From the NCBI RefSeq assembly GCF_003589595.1, contig NW_020654289.1:3969047-4033046 (forward strand): a stretch of DNA of 64,000 bases, read 5' to 3'. A program made the position numbers and the translations under genes. The notes beneath the pieces are model-generated. The model was not told the DNA's origin. It did no database searches and saw nothing but the letters and a program-made list of their open reading frames with translations. Position 1 is the first letter of the stretch. Every line of letters begins with the position of its first letter. Below, one piece after another: positions 1-10,744 of the stretch. Origin of the DNA: Hyposmocoma kahamanoa (lineage: Eukaryota > Arthropoda > Insecta > Lepidoptera > Cosmopterigidae).

Positions 1-599
1 TTTAGTGAATAACCACGAAAGTCTTAAAATCTAAATATCTGAGTTTTTGACTCATTCATATCGCTGCACTTTTAGGCGGGCCGCCAACACCGTCAAGAAA
101 TAAGTGTATGGATGGGTGTTAAGTTCAGGCCGAGCCCTTGACGGACTTCATATCATAGCCCATAACTTTCCTAATGCTGAGCCTATGAAGAATATTGAAG
201 GTTAAACACAAATTCTTACTTTATTTTTAGAATACCTGTTTTCACTCTGTAAAACTATCTCATCGTAATCACTGTTGATTTTTAATTCTTCCTTTTTTGT
301 AGGGATAGGGAAAGGGCGATGCTATACAGCTTGGTCTTGATGTCACTATAAAATTATATCTGCGTCGTTCCGTTTTCGTACTTTTATTAATATTTTGTTT
401 TCGCATCATTTTTGTGAAATTGACTTTATTACATTTTTTATTTTTTTCTTTTCTTTTCTTATGATTTTATTACTATAATATGTTTTTCTTTATTTAAATT
501 TTATTATTTCTTATTTTTTATTTGTTCTGCCGTTATGATATGATTTAGTGTTCCTGTTTTATTTTGTTTCCTGGAATTCATGTACTTATTATTTTTAAC
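1..599. other. AT-rich flank, nothing recognised
   Basis: No coding potential or repeat family was recognised. Positions 360-600 are strongly T-rich and may be the upstream flank or 5' untranslated part of the LINE that follows. Confidence 0.5.
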
Positions 600-3058
600 A
601 CGTTTTAAGCGGGTGGGCAGTGTGGTGGTGCAAATAATAACTGTTATAGTATTATTGTAGTTGTAACTAAATTTATTATTATTATTTTATTTATATATTT
701 AATATCTCTAACTGTGTAGTTTCTGATGTATTTGGATGCATTTAGCGATATAGATAATTTCATATCAATAAGTAGTAGTGATAACGATAGCTTTGCCAGT
801 ATTCCTTCTCTTGCAGATTCTCTCAACTCATGTTTTTCCGATGTTCCTAATAATTTTAATGTCGTCCTTATCAACGCACAAAGCATTCCAGCTCATTTCC
901 CAGACATGTTTGCAAATTTTGACTGTAAGGATGCTATACTAGTTTCCGAGTCATGGTTCAAACCATGTCTTCCTTCTACTTCTTATTATTTGCCTAGCTT
1001 TCATCTGATTAGAAATGATCGCGCAGTTGGTGGTTGAGGTGGTGTTGATATATACCTTCGTTCACATTTTCCGTTCTCGTTAGTTGACATTTCACCGCAA
1101 CCGACACGGAGAACCTTTTCGTTGAGGTGAGCCTGTGAGGTGAGGTAAACTTTCAAGCGGTGTACGCTTGAAAATTCTACTTGGTGTCTGCTATTCACCA
1201 TCTCCACGCATTAACTTTTTCTCGTCTTTTGAAGGCACATTAGAACATCTTATTCCGTCTTACAGTCATGCATTAATTATGGGTGACTTCAACACCTGTC
1301 TTCTTAAAAATTATATCCATTGTTCACCCTTTCGCACTGTTATACAGTCGAATAATCTGTTCATTCCTTCATTAAATGCTACTCATTATTTTCCAAATTG
1401 TACTCCGTCACTTCTGGACCTAATTATTGTATCTTCCCCTGAACTTGTTGCTCGGCATGGACAATTTCCAGCCGATGTCTTTTCATACCATGATTTAATT
1501 TTTCTTTCATATAAAATTCCGTCCGGTACCACCACAGCATTAGTCAATATCACAGATGACATTAGGTCCGGTATAGAGTGTGAAAAGCTTACGGTTCTTT
1601 CTCTACTCGATTTTAGTAAAACTTTCAATACCGTGGATTTTGATATTCTGCTTGGCATACTACGCTCACTTAATATAACTCCAACGGCTATTGAATGGTT
1701 TCACAGTTACCTGGGTGGTCGTCGGCAGCGTGTTCGCATTGAGGATTCCTTTTCCTCTTGGTGTGATATCACTGCCGGGGTACCTCAGGGTCGCGTTCTT
1801 TCTCCATTGCTCTTTTCGGTATTTATTAATTCTATCTCCATGGAAATAGTTTCATCCTATCACCTTTATGCTGATGACTTGCAAATTTATTGCCAAGCAC
1901 CACCAGATCACCTTAACAATGCTGTTAATGCACTAAATGTAGATTTGGCTCATATCAACGACTGGAGCAAGTCATATGGATTAAGGGTGAACCCTTCAAA
2001 GACACAGGTCATTGTAGTTAGCGACACTAGTCTAACTTTAGAAATACAATGGTCTGTTGTGCCACCAATTACGTTTGATTGTGTGAACTTGCCCGTCAAT
2101 GACTGTGTTAACAATTTAGGAGTGCTCATTGACAAAAATCTCAGCTGGGGTCCACAAATACAAGAAGTAAGCCGGAAAACTTTTGCGTCGGCGGCATCAT
2201 TAAAGAGACTTCGAAATTTTCTTCCCATTGCTACTAAAATTGCTTTAGCACAATCTCTTCTATTACCGATATTAGACTATGCTGATGTCAGCTACCTCAG
2301 TCTTACTGAAGAGCAACAAAATAAACTTGAGCGACTTGAAACTTTGTAATTAGATACATATTTGGATTACGCAAGTACGATCACATATCGGAATTTCGTA
2401 CTACGCTCAAGTGGTTGCCAATTCGCCTTCGCCGTAATGCTCATATTCTTTCTCCACTTTATAACGTCCTATTTAACTCCACTTCTCCTGCTTATCTGAG
2501 AGAGCGTTTTAATTTTCTTCATGATAGTCACTCGCATGTCTTGCGTTCATCGTAGAACCAGAGTCTGAAAATACCCATGCATCATGCATCTCAGGATAAA
2601 TCGTTTCGGTTCAGGCAGCTCGTTTATGGATCAACCTACCGGAAGCGATAAGACATGCCCAATCGCTTGACAAATTTAAGGAATTGGTAATAAATATTAC
2701 TTATCACTTAGTAATTTCAATTTAGTAGAATAAGTTAAGTATTCGCCATCCAAATTAAAATAATGTATATATGTGTGTATATATAATATGTATCACAAGA
2801 ATATTCTACATATTGTATGTGTATATAGTTATATATTTGGAATGTAGCAATGTGTATGTATGTTATAATATATACGTAGTGTTTTTTGTGAAGTTTGTTT
2901 AAGAAAGTATTCGGTTCAGTTTGTACATTGTTTAGCTGCTTTGTGCACCATTAACTGCCCTTCACCTTAAACTCCGTAATAATTTGTAAGGTTACCTTTA
3001 ACAATGTTTTATCTTTTTTGTATTTTAATAAAGCTTATTCTATTCTATTCTATTCTAT
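600..3058 (+). mobile_element. Decayed non-LTR retrotransposon (CR1/jockey group)
   Basis: An APE-type endonuclease region, a reverse transcriptase region, a 3' untranslated region of about 350 bp and a terminal run of TTCTA units after AATAAAG (about 3027-3058) occur in the expected order. The left edge is uncertain; 600 is where GC rises before the first coding trace. An A-poor 3' end made of a short tandem repeat fits CR1-like LINEs better than poly(A) LINEs. The element has stops and frameshifts and has lost the segment between endonuclease and RT, so it is a fossil. The clade within the CR1/jockey group is not resolved. Confidence 0.8.
726..2349 (+). pseudogene. LINE ORF2 remnant: endonuclease and reverse transcriptase
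   Basis: The endonuclease begins in the 726-1037 frame with NAQSI and SESWF (the E of the APE site). It is broken by a TGA in a glycine run at 1035-1037, and continues in another frame from 1168 with GDFNTC and an SYHDL motif near 1490. The reverse transcriptase follows in that frame: LLDFSKTFNTVD, then GVPQGRVLSPLLF, then YADD at about 1868-1879. The usual 150-200 residues between endonuclease and the RT palm are missing, so the two domains are fused by an internal deletion. After 2349 the RT thumb and C-terminus continue in other frames to about 2690. There is no functional product. Confidence 0.8.
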
Positions 3059-3060
3059 TA

Positions 3061-3790
3061 AAAAATAATAAAAGAATGTCACCTTTAAGTAAATTTAGCT
3101 ATCTTAAGCACTTAACGGACTTCCCTTTCATATAGCATTGATTTTTTCCACCCTGTATATATGAAATCATATTTGATAGTCCGATGTTAAGCCGGGTTTA
3201 CATTACGAAACCAGCGTAAAATTAATAACATGACACTGGCTTTATTTATAGTTTCACAAGCAAACAATATTCCATTATTCATAGATTATTTCCATTTAAT
3301 TAAATTATATTAAATTAGTTCCAAGACTTCGACTTTTCTGTATCAATTTGGCATCTTGTAAATGTATAACCTACAGAAGGCTTTAGAATTTTGAAGATAC
3401 CATAGTGGCGTAGCAACGAACAATAGTATCTTACAACTTACTTACAGACACTTAGTCTTATTTTATTTTAGTCATAGGATTAAATGGTGTATGAAAAAAT
3501 TTCGAGACTTAAGCGTAAAACACACACAGCGGGTGCGGGTCGGGCGCGTATCGGGTCGAGACCAATTCCAGACCAGACCAGCGCGCAGCGGGTCTAATTC
3601 CGTTTATTTACATGGACGACAACACACAGAGCGCGGGCGCACACTCTCTGTATGCTTCACGCTTTGGAGTCCCTAGTGCTGCCCAACTGTTTTATCGCAC
3701 GAGAAATAAAATGAAGTATACTATATACTAAGCTTAACCCTTCCTTTGCTAGTTGATGAGGCACTTAAGGAAAAGAAAAAAGCGTATCAT
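3061..3790. other. Intergenic, with one partial inverted-repeat terminus
   Basis: At 3187 the sequence TAAGCCGGGTTTACAT resembles one end of the miniature element at 50703-50877, but no matching right end is visible nearby. Positions 3520-3660 are locally GC-rich and contain an open frame (3491-3676) with no recognisable protein. The rest is AT-rich and unremarkable. Confidence 0.4.
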
Positions 3791-3865
3791 TAACCGCATT
3801 CAAAAAAGGGGGCGTTTTCAATTCGACTATATTTTTTTGTGTGCATTCCCACATTAGGACACATT

Positions 3866-3898
3866 ATCTTAAGACCCACATAGAGTGGGTCTTAAGAT
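3866..3898. repeat. Snapback inverted repeat at the RTE 5' junction
   Basis: Arms atcttaagacccac (3866-3879) and gtgggtcttaagat (3885-3898) are perfect complements around a 5-nt loop. The right arm is normal RTE coding sequence; the left arm is its inverted copy, added at the truncated 5' end. This fits a template switch or twin-priming event during integration. Confidence 0.85.
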
Positions 3899-4568
3899 GA
3901 ACATGGACAAGACGAAGATCATGTCGAATGTCCATGTTGTACCCGGTCTAGTTAAAATTGGGAGCATTACACTCGAAGTTGTAGACCATTACGTATACCT
4001 GGGGCAGACAGTCCAGTTAGGTAAGTCCAAATTTGAGAAAGAGATCTCTCGTCGAATCCAGCTCGGATGGGCAGCGTTCGGGAAACTCCAAAAAATCTTT
4101 GCGTCCAAATTACCTCAATGTCTCAAGACGAAAGTCTTTGACCAGTCTGTGTTGCCAGTGATCACATATGGATCAGAAACGTGGTCCCTCACTATGGGCC
4201 TCATAAGAAGGCTCAAGGTCACTCAGCGGGCAATGGAGAGAGCGATGCTCGGTATTTCCCTGCGTGATAGAATCAGAAATGAGGAAATCCGTAGGAGAAC
4301 TAAGGTAACCGACATAGCTCGAAGAATTGCTCAGCTGAAGTGGCAGTGGGCGGGGCACATAGCTAGGAGAACCGATGGCCTTTGGGGCGGAAAGGTTCTT
4401 CAATGGCGACCGCGCACCGGACGACGCTCAGTGGGTAGGCCCCCCACCAGGTGGACCGACGATCTGGTGGAGGTCGCGGGAAGCCGATGGATGCGGGCAG
4501 CGCAGGACCGATCGTCGTGGAGATCGTTGGGGGAGGCCTATGCCCAGCAGTGGGCGTCGTATGGCTGA
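3882..4568 (+). pseudogene. C-terminal part of RTE endonuclease-reverse transcriptase
   Basis: The frame is open from 3882 to a TGA at 4566-4568. It starts mid-protein (RVGLKMNMDKTKIMSN, just after the lost catalytic palm) and there is no ATG at the element's edge, so this is a fragment and not an independent gene. Visible motifs are YLGQTVQLGKSKF, VITYGSETWSL, RAMERAMLGISLRDRIRN, QWAGHIARRTDG and the terminal RWTDDLVEVAG...EAYAQQW typical of RTE C-termini. The lack of stops over 227 codons suggests a fairly recent insertion. The fragment has no endonuclease and no YADD, so it cannot act alone. Confidence 0.85.
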
Positions 4569-4785
4569 TGATGATGATGATGATGATGATTCCCACATTT
4601 GTGAACCCATTTCGATAAATTATTTTTTGTTGCAAAGGGAGTACCCGCGTAGAGGTCTCATTCAAATTTGAAGAAAATATTCCACGTATAGGTAAAGGTG
4701 GAAAATTAGGGGATGAATCCGGTTTATTAAATTTCATCCACTTTTCGTTGACCGATTTCAATAAAACTTAGCAAACAGATGTAAT

Positions 4786-5063
4786 TGTAATGAACATAAA
4801 ATTTTATGGATTTGATGATGGAATTCAGATGAGAAGAACTCCTCAATAATGTACAACAGAATTGCCTAACCTTTGCAATTATTTCATATTTCTGATAATA
4901 TGATAGATTAGTAGGCATGATTATTTGTAATAAATCATAAGTAGATAGATGTTATTCCAATAAAAATAAAATGTTAAGGTGACCTAGAGCTGATCCGATG
5001 ACAGAAATGGCAGAGAAATGGGACAACTCATCAACAGCATGCATTAGCTGCCTTGTGTTTGGG
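4786..5063. other. Nothing recognised
   Basis: AT-rich sequence between the family A copy and the BEL/Pao fragments; no motif found. Confidence 0.4.
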
Positions 5064-5172
5064 CTCTTATGATTCGATTTGACGTAGACTTTCATATGCA
5101 CTTCAATTATAGTTGAGGAGACTATTAAGGTCAGTTTTAGATCAAAGAGATCTTTGTCCTTCTAGGTGGGGG

Positions 5173-5340
5173 AATGTTTGAGCCCATGAAACCATTAAAG
5201 GTATGGACACCACGCGGACAACTCCATCTTTTCCGGGAAAGACAATAATTCCTAACGGCCATTTAAGCGATGGAACATTATTAATGTTAATCAAAACAAT
5301 AAATTGTGCATTTAGTTACAGGTTTGGTTGGGGTATTCCA
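5173..5340 (-). pseudogene. BEL/Pao pol C-terminal fragment, left (inverted) arm
   Basis: Read on the minus strand this arm gives a degraded version of the end of the BEL/Pao integrase region present in the plus-strand arm. Frameshifts break the reading. It is too short to have a function. Confidence 0.6.
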
Positions 5341-5462
5341 AATATTAACGCATTCACGGATGCTAGTGTAACTTTACATGGATACATTCTTCACCACACC
5401 GCTTTAATGTTTATTTCAGCAACCGTATTGCTCAAATAAATGAGTATTCACACACGCTTAAA

Positions 5463-5651
5463 ATGCTACAGAAATGGAATACCGCAACAAAACCTGTAAC
5501 TAAAGACACAATTGTGTTCATTAACATTAATAATGTTCCATCGCTTAAATGGCCATTTGGTATTATTGAAGACGTCTTTCCCGGAAAAGATGGAGTAGTT
5601 CGAGTGGTGTCCATAACTTTAATGGTTTCATGGGCTCAAACACTCTTATGA
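5463..5651 (+). pseudogene. BEL/Pao pol C-terminal fragment, right arm
   Basis: The 62-codon open frame contains KWNTATKPV, VFININNVPSLKWPFG and EDVFPGKDGVVRVVS. I recognise these as the small conserved block after the BEL/Pao integrase core (the LKWPLGRI...PGxDGxxRVV pattern). Everything upstream (protease, RT, RNase H, integrase core) is absent. It ends where the direct-repeat block begins, which may be 3' untranslated or LTR-edge sequence. Confidence 0.7.
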
Positions 5652-5701
5652 TTCTATTTGACGTAGACTTTTATACGCATTTCAATTATAGTTGAGGAGA
5701 C

Positions 5702-6480
5702 CACGGTAAAGAACAGACAGAAAGCAAATAAACAAGCTTTAATAGTTTTCTTTTATAAAGTTTCAAGTATTGCTAAAATATAGTGATTTAGCGCTAATAT
5801 TCAACATAGTGTAGCTAAAAACGGCACTTTCAGCAACCAATACAATATCTGTCGTGTCTAAGCGTAGAAATGCTAATCATAGCTATTGTGATGCTAATGA
5901 TTTCACGATATTAAATGTTCGCAGCTGTTTGGGGTCGTGAAATTGATTTGGACATCTATAAAATAGTTTCATAATGTAAATCCGATTCAGGAGGTCACAG
6001 GGCTAATCATCGGTAGAGCTGATTTTGACAATATGGAATTACTACGAAATTGAAATAAGATTTGGTAGACCGTTGGATCAAACGTGGTGACGTAATAGCA
6101 GACCTCGTGAAATATAACGTGTTATATTCCAAGGCCACAAGATAGTGTGAAACATGGAAAAGTTATAAGGAAGCATTTACCAGAATCTGGACAATATTAA
6201 ATAAACAAAATTAAATAAAAAGACATTTACTTCTTCACAAAACATAGAAATCGCTACAATTAAAGAGGAAAAATGTACAATCTATAAATGTGGATAAAAA
6301 GGTTAAGGACAGCATTGCTAACTTTCAATCTTCACCTATGGCTGTTCGCTTGCTGCACCAGGAAGATGTGCAGAGTGTACCCCAGTTACTTCTATTTTTA
6401 TTAAGTAATATTTGTTATTCTGTATATAGTTGGAATGGCAGTTGAGTCTCATTAGAGCATCAGTGGAATGGCAGTGATGT
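5702..6480. other. Nothing recognised
   Basis: No open frame of note or known repeat. AT-rich, apparently non-coding. Confidence 0.4.
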
Positions 6481-6486
6481 TATTAA

Positions 6487-6700
6487 TTAATTCAATCTCT
6501 TCTTCTTCTTCATCTTCTTCTTCTTCAGCCTATAGTCACCCACTGCTGAATGCAGCCTCCTCATTTGCACGCTATTATCTTCGGTCTTGGGCTATTTGCA
6601 TCCAGGTCTTTTTGGTTACCTTAGCTATAACGTCCGTCCATTTGGTGCCGGTTCTCGGTCACACCAGCACTCATCTGCTGCTTAGAGCGGTTACATATGG
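6487..6700 (-). mobile_element. Degraded RTE-like LINE 3' end
   Basis: A TTC-rich trinucleotide run (6490-6530) is followed by CAGCCTATAGTCACCCACTG, the reverse complement of the short conserved segment just before the trinucleotide tail in RTE-like LINEs of this window (compare 4530-4590). The homology continues to about 6700 without an open frame. Confidence 0.5.
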
Positions 6701-7710
6701 CGACTTTTAGCAACGATGCAAACGCGATGCAATCGCGCTACAGCATCAATACAAACGCACGATGGCATCGCTACACTTGGAGTTTTAAAAATATTAAAGA
6801 TTTATATTAAAAATCCGACATTGCGTTGCATTATATTGCATCAGATCTATATCATCACAAACGGACCAGATTGTAGTACCGTGTTCATTTCTCAAATGAA
6901 GATAAGCAGCTCACAACTTCGTTAAGCAAAACAAAAGTCAGCAACTGCGTTCACATTCACGATGGAATTGAAGAACTGATACAATCATGAAATTAAGATA
7001 AGGTGTCCTTGATGATGTTTTTAAATTTAGTTTATAAATTTTTTAGATTTTAAATATCAACTCTCGTTTGCACTGAAATTAGAAAGCTGAAATAGTACAG
7101 CGCCAAAAAATGGCCTGTGTGTACGTCTCCGTATATTCCAAAAATATTCTGTATTTATTGTAATATAGATAATATTTCTAACTATGAAGGCCTGTTCCAT
7201 TCGGTGGTGTGGAAAAAACAGCAAAACATCTAATTACCAAACAAACGGAATCACATTTCATCGATAATTAAATATGTAATTTTTCAATTTTCGTCCGTTA
7301 TAACAAAGCTCAAGTTAAACTGGTCGATTTAAAGTGAAACAAATGACGACACCCATCAATTGTTTCGGATTCGGGTTGACCAATCGGAGTGCAGTTGTCA
7401 TCCTAATGATTTGGCAGAATAGTTTTCAAACAAATTAAATGACGTTTCGTGTCTATTCCTGGTTATATACTTGATAGAAAATTATAAATTTTCAAATAAT
7501 ATAATAGATGGTGCCCGTGACTTTGTCTACGTAGATAAGCATTTCGAGTTGTACTGTATTATACAAATATTCATAGTTTTATTGGTACTCTATACAAACT
7601 TTCATCCCCTATTCCATCCACTTTAAGACTTATTTTGTGACAAATAATAGAATGTGAAAATAGTCAATTTAACTGTTTTTTCTTTTCGGGTATCTTACGA
7701 GGTTCCTTCT
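6701..7710. other. No gene; unclassified repeat-like sequence
   Basis: 6700-6960 has dispersed GCGATGCAA/ATCGC words and may be a decayed miniature element, but I could not define its ends. 6960-7710 is AT-rich and unremarkable. Confidence 0.35.
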
Positions 7711-7918
7711 ACATTTGTGAACCGATTTCGATGATTCTATTTTTGTTGGAAAGGATGTACCTTAGAAATGGTCCCATTTAAATTAAACGAGTGTATTCCA
7801 TCTCTAAGGATAGCAAATTGATGGACGAATCCTGTCTATTGAATTTCACCCAATTCCCGTTAACCGATTTCAATAAAACTTGGCAATTAGATCTAATTCC
7901 ATATACTTTTGAGGTATT
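7711..7918 (+). repeat. Family A repeat, copy 2 (partial)
   Basis: It begins inside the family at ACATTTGTGAACCGATTTCG, runs through TTGTTGGAAAG, the CCAATTCCCG block and CAATAAAACTTGG, and ends TTTTGAGGTATTTTT. The left end is missing. It abuts copy 3 head to tail. Confidence 0.75.
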
Positions 7919-7919
7919 T

Positions 7920-8153
7920 TTAACCGACTTCAAAAAAAGGAGGAGGTTCTCAATTCGACTATTTTTTTTTGTACGTATGTTACGCGATAACCCCGCCATT
8001 TGTGAACCTATTTTGATTATTATTTTTTTGTTGGAAAGAGGGTACCTCAGAAGTGGTCGCATTCAAATTTGAAGAAAATATTCGACATCTAAGGGTGGTA
8101 AACTAGGGGATGAATGACTTTTGAGGTCGGTTTTTTTAGTACTCTGTACTGAG
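7920..8153 (+). repeat. Family A repeat, copy 3
   Basis: It starts TTAACCGACTTCAAAAAAAG, includes AATTCGACTATT, TTACGCGATAACCC and TTGTTGGAAAGAGGGTACC, and closes GAGGTCGGTTTTTTTAGTA followed by CTCTGTACTGAG. Both ends are present but the middle is shorter than in copies 12 and 13. Confidence 0.8.
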
Positions 8154-8613
8154 GTTAGGTTATTTAAAATAAACTCATATTTGGTCGGTACGATTCCCAG
8201 ATGAGACATGCAAATTCAAAAAATCTTTAAAAATAAAATAATGTCCTATCTACGACGTTTTAAAGTACTTTCCCACATAGCCGTGGGAAGCCTTGTATAC
8301 ATACTTACTTTTGAACACCATTTCCGTCCAATAAGTTCAACTTTTTGAAAGTTGTACTAGTTAAACTAATTGGAATATTTGTGTCCGATTAGTTCAACTG
8401 ATTGAGCTTATAGTTGAACTTAGTGGAATAGATGTAAAAATCACAACAAAAACAAACTCATATAATTCATTAGGCTTTTTTGAAGATTTTTTTCTAATTT
8501 TTCGATCTTTGTTATTATTATAACAAACTAGTTCTAGGAGCAATTCCACAAAAAAATAATAAATCTCAACGTAATAAAACATAGTGACATTCAATAAAAA
8601 AAGAAAATTACAA
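8154..8613. other. Nothing coding; small AAGTTCAAC palindrome
   Basis: TAAGTTCAAC (about 8332) and GTTGAACTTA (about 8412) are inverted copies around roughly 70 bp that also contain TTAGTTCAACTGA. This may be a tiny palindromic element. The rest is AT-rich with no feature. Confidence 0.35.
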
Positions 8614-8870
8614 TGATTAAAGCTACATCTCTAGTCAGAGATGGTAACTGTAAAGTTATCTCACTGAGTGAAGAAATACATTTCTCACAGATGGCCCTAA
8701 GGCATAAAAAGTCGTTAAAAAACCAAAAACAAATATCTGCAACAAGCACAGAAAAATTTCTAAGCTACGCTTATTCGTTCCGTGGCTTCGCATATCGTCT
8801 GGCTCGGTTCGCTAAGAGACACGGTTCGAATCCAGTTGGATTGAAGGATTTATAATTATCATTGTTATTA
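8614..8870 (+). repeat. Family J repeat, copy 1 (tRNA-like box B)
   Basis: It matches the reverse complement of 10745-11015 over about 250 bp: CATCTCTAGTCAGAGATGG, GAGTGAAGAAATA, AGTCGTTAAAAAACCAA and ATTCGTTCCGTGGCTT are shared in order. Near the 3' end GGTTCGAATCC (8823-8833) fits a polymerase III box B. An old SINE is possible, but box B lies unusually close to the 3' end, so the class is uncertain. Confidence 0.6.
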
Positions 8871-9404
8871 ATAATTATAATATTCGGTTATATCAAAAAC
8901 TATAACGACTTGTCTCGCAGCGTGACACTTTTCTGAACATTTAAAGTCAACTTTATTTTAATTACGATAAAACAGTCTAAAGTCAAAAGTGTAAAAGCTC
9001 GACACACTGTTGACTGTATAATTGGTTCCCGACTACAAGAAAGTTATTTAACTTTTAGATTGTCTTTGTTCTTGGTTAAACTCATCATTACTTTTTAATT
9101 AAACGATGCCAAACCTAACCCCAAAATCATGAGTGTTTGCGTCCCGCCCTCTTGAGCACTTACATACTTATTCGCCTGTCAACTTAACCTGACAAGTAAT
9201 CAAACTTTGAAACTTTGAATGTATGTCAGTGCGTAACATTCAAATTTTATGCTAAATAGCTAAATATGGAATATAGACCGAAAGGAGTGCTTTTCAACCC
9301 CTGACACAAAACTAAGAGAGTCATAAGTTTCAAACCATTGTCTAAGTATCTATGTGTCTGTCTGACTGAAAGCCACGCACCGGTTCCATCCATATCCTAA
9401 TGCT
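8871..9404. other. Nothing recognised
   Basis: AT-rich non-coding sequence. Confidence 0.4.
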
Positions 9405-9685
9405 AATTAGAATAGAAGAGAATATAATAAACCAATCATTTATCACAACGCCACAACACAAAAATACACAGCAAGAAAGAAGAATAACAGTAATAAAAAA
9501 GAAGAAAAAGAAAAAACAAACAAAACAGCAACGAAGCAAAAACACAACAAATTTTAAATAATAAACACAATTTAAATAAATGTCATGTGTGCGGCCGTAG
9601 CGTATGTAAAGGATCCACAAAGCTAATATCACAGCCGAGAAAATGCTGTAACACTTGTTTACAGTGGACCCCAATTAAACAATTA
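9405..9685 (-). mobile_element. LINE 3'-end family L, copy 1
   Basis: A short GAATAGAAGAGAAT run (the complement of a TTCTA-type tail) is followed by ACGCCACAACACAAAAATACACAGCAAG and, after an A-rich stretch, by GTGTGCGGCCGTAGCGTATG and ACAGTGGACCCCAATTAAAC. The same order occurs at 45228-46010. I read it as a minus-strand LINE 3' untranslated end; no protein remains. Confidence 0.55.
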
Positions 9686-9944
9686 TAGAATTACAATTAT
9701 GAATTGTCCCACACCAGCCCCAGAATGTTTTTACCCCCAACGCAAAAAGACGGGGTTATAGATTTGAAACTATTGTCCGTAGTGTATCTAACCGAAAGCC
9801 ACGCACCGATTCCGCCCATTTCATAAAAGTAATTAAATAATTACAGCTCGTAGCCGCGACTCAAAAAGAGGGGTATTTTAAGTTTGACGCCTACGTCTTT
9901 GTGTTTGCCTATATATCTAATAGATGGACTGATCTCAAAATAGT
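9686..9944. other. Nothing recognised
   Basis: Short unannotated spacer. Confidence 0.3.
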
Positions 9945-10340
9945 GTTTTTTTAAGAGGGCACCGAACTTCTGGCGTTAATAGATTAGCGCATAGAATTAT
10001 GCGCTCCATGTATGTGTGCGTGTAGCATACGTTTTTAACGCCTTATGTAAACCCAAGCGAAACAACCTCCACGTCAGACGACCGAAGCAGGACTAAAGCG
10101 GACAGGAGGAAAGCTTGGTGGTTTTGGCTAGTACGGGCAAACTACGTGCGAATTTAGCTATTTTCCTCGTATTATTAATAACAAACACACATTTTGAAAA
10201 TGTGCAGAGTATACGTTATAGAAAAGATGTAGTTTTGTTATTATTCAAGAAATGATGACCTTCCGTGCAATATTTACGCGGTACTAAGGGTTTATTTTTT
10301 CTATCGAGGAAACTACAAGTACCTAATATCTTTTCTAAAG
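9945..10340 (+). repeat. Family I repeat, copy 1
   Basis: It is reverse-complementary to 18685-19078 over almost 400 bp; shared anchors include AGAGGGCACCGA, the AACGCCTTATG block, GACTAAAGCGGACAGG, AACAAACACACATTTTGAAA, TATACGTTATAGAAAAGATG and ACCTTCCGTGCAATATTTAC. No terminal inverted repeat or coding frame was found. Confidence 0.75.
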
Positions 10341-10744
10341 AGTATGATTTATAGAGTGAATCCTTAAATATTTATACACTAATTTGATAACTAAATCTTT
10401 AGTAATAACATTACAGCAAGAGATCAAACGAACGTAATTATTGTTTCGCAATTCGTATCCTGCTTCGACGTAGTCTTAAGGTTTATTTTTAATCAGACTA
10501 GTTCCTAACCATGTTTAAGGAACGTCAGTTCAACTGTTTAAAGATTATCAACTCTCTTCCCAGTTATTGTAGGGACCTCAGTCAGTCAGATCGACTGGAA
10601 ATTTGTGAAACTATGGAACTTCCATGACATTACAATGACACGGTAACCTTGGTCTGATACTGCAACCAGGACAGCCTGCAGACCACTCAACTCTTCAAGT
10701 ACTTAAAGTAGAGGTGTTGTGTTTGGCCTCTTTAAAATGGTATT
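10341..10744. other. Nothing recognised
   Basis: No motif seen. Confidence 0.35.

Larger units (their letters stand above)
3856..4588 (+). mobile_element. 5'-truncated RTE-type LINE with target duplication
   Basis: Only the last 227 codons of the RTE polyprotein remain, followed directly by a TGA/ATG trinucleotide run (4566-4590), the usual 3' end of RTE LINEs. The element is bounded by ATTCCCACATT duplications at 3845-3855 and 4589-4599. The 5' junction carries a 14-bp snapback inverted repeat. It sits inside a family A repeat and is therefore younger than it. Confidence 0.88.
3791..4785 (+). repeat. Family A repeat, copy 1, split by an RTE element
   Basis: The left part (3791-3855) starts TTAACCGCATTCAAAAAA and carries the family's AATTCGACTAT block. 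The right part (4589-4785) resumes with ATTTGTGAACC, the TTGTTGCAAAG block and GGGGATGAATCCGG. The sequence ATTCCCACATT occurs on both sides (3845-3855 and 4589-4599), so it is the target duplication of the RTE insert between them. Family A is a common interspersed repeat of uncertain class; its ends AACCGACTTC and GAGGTCGGTT look like a terminal inverted repeat. Confidence 0.8.
5064..5701. mobile_element. Inverted pair of BEL/Pao fragments between direct repeats
   Basis: Two direct copies of a 59-bp block (5064-5122 and 5643-5701, both running CTTATGATTC...GTTGAGGAGAC) flank or adjoin a head-to-head pair. The left arm 5173-5340 and the right arm 5475-5644 are reverse complements of each other with scattered mismatches, around a loop of about 135 bp. 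Both arms encode the same end of BEL/Pao pol. A rearranged, duplicated fragment of a BEL element is the simplest reading; a foldback element that captured pol is an alternative. Confidence 0.7.

Noticed and set aside
3491..3676. GC-rich open frame as a small gene
   Set aside because: Low-complexity R/G/S/Q content with no recognisable start context, splice signals or homologue known to me.
4375..4761. Open frames antisense to the RTE fragment
   Set aside because: Runs of D and S come from the TGA/ATG trinucleotide tail; the sense frame explains the region.
9342..9674. 110-codon minus-strand open frame as a membrane protein
   Set aside because: The hydrophobic stretch is translated from an A-rich LINE 3' end (family L) and shows no conserved domain.
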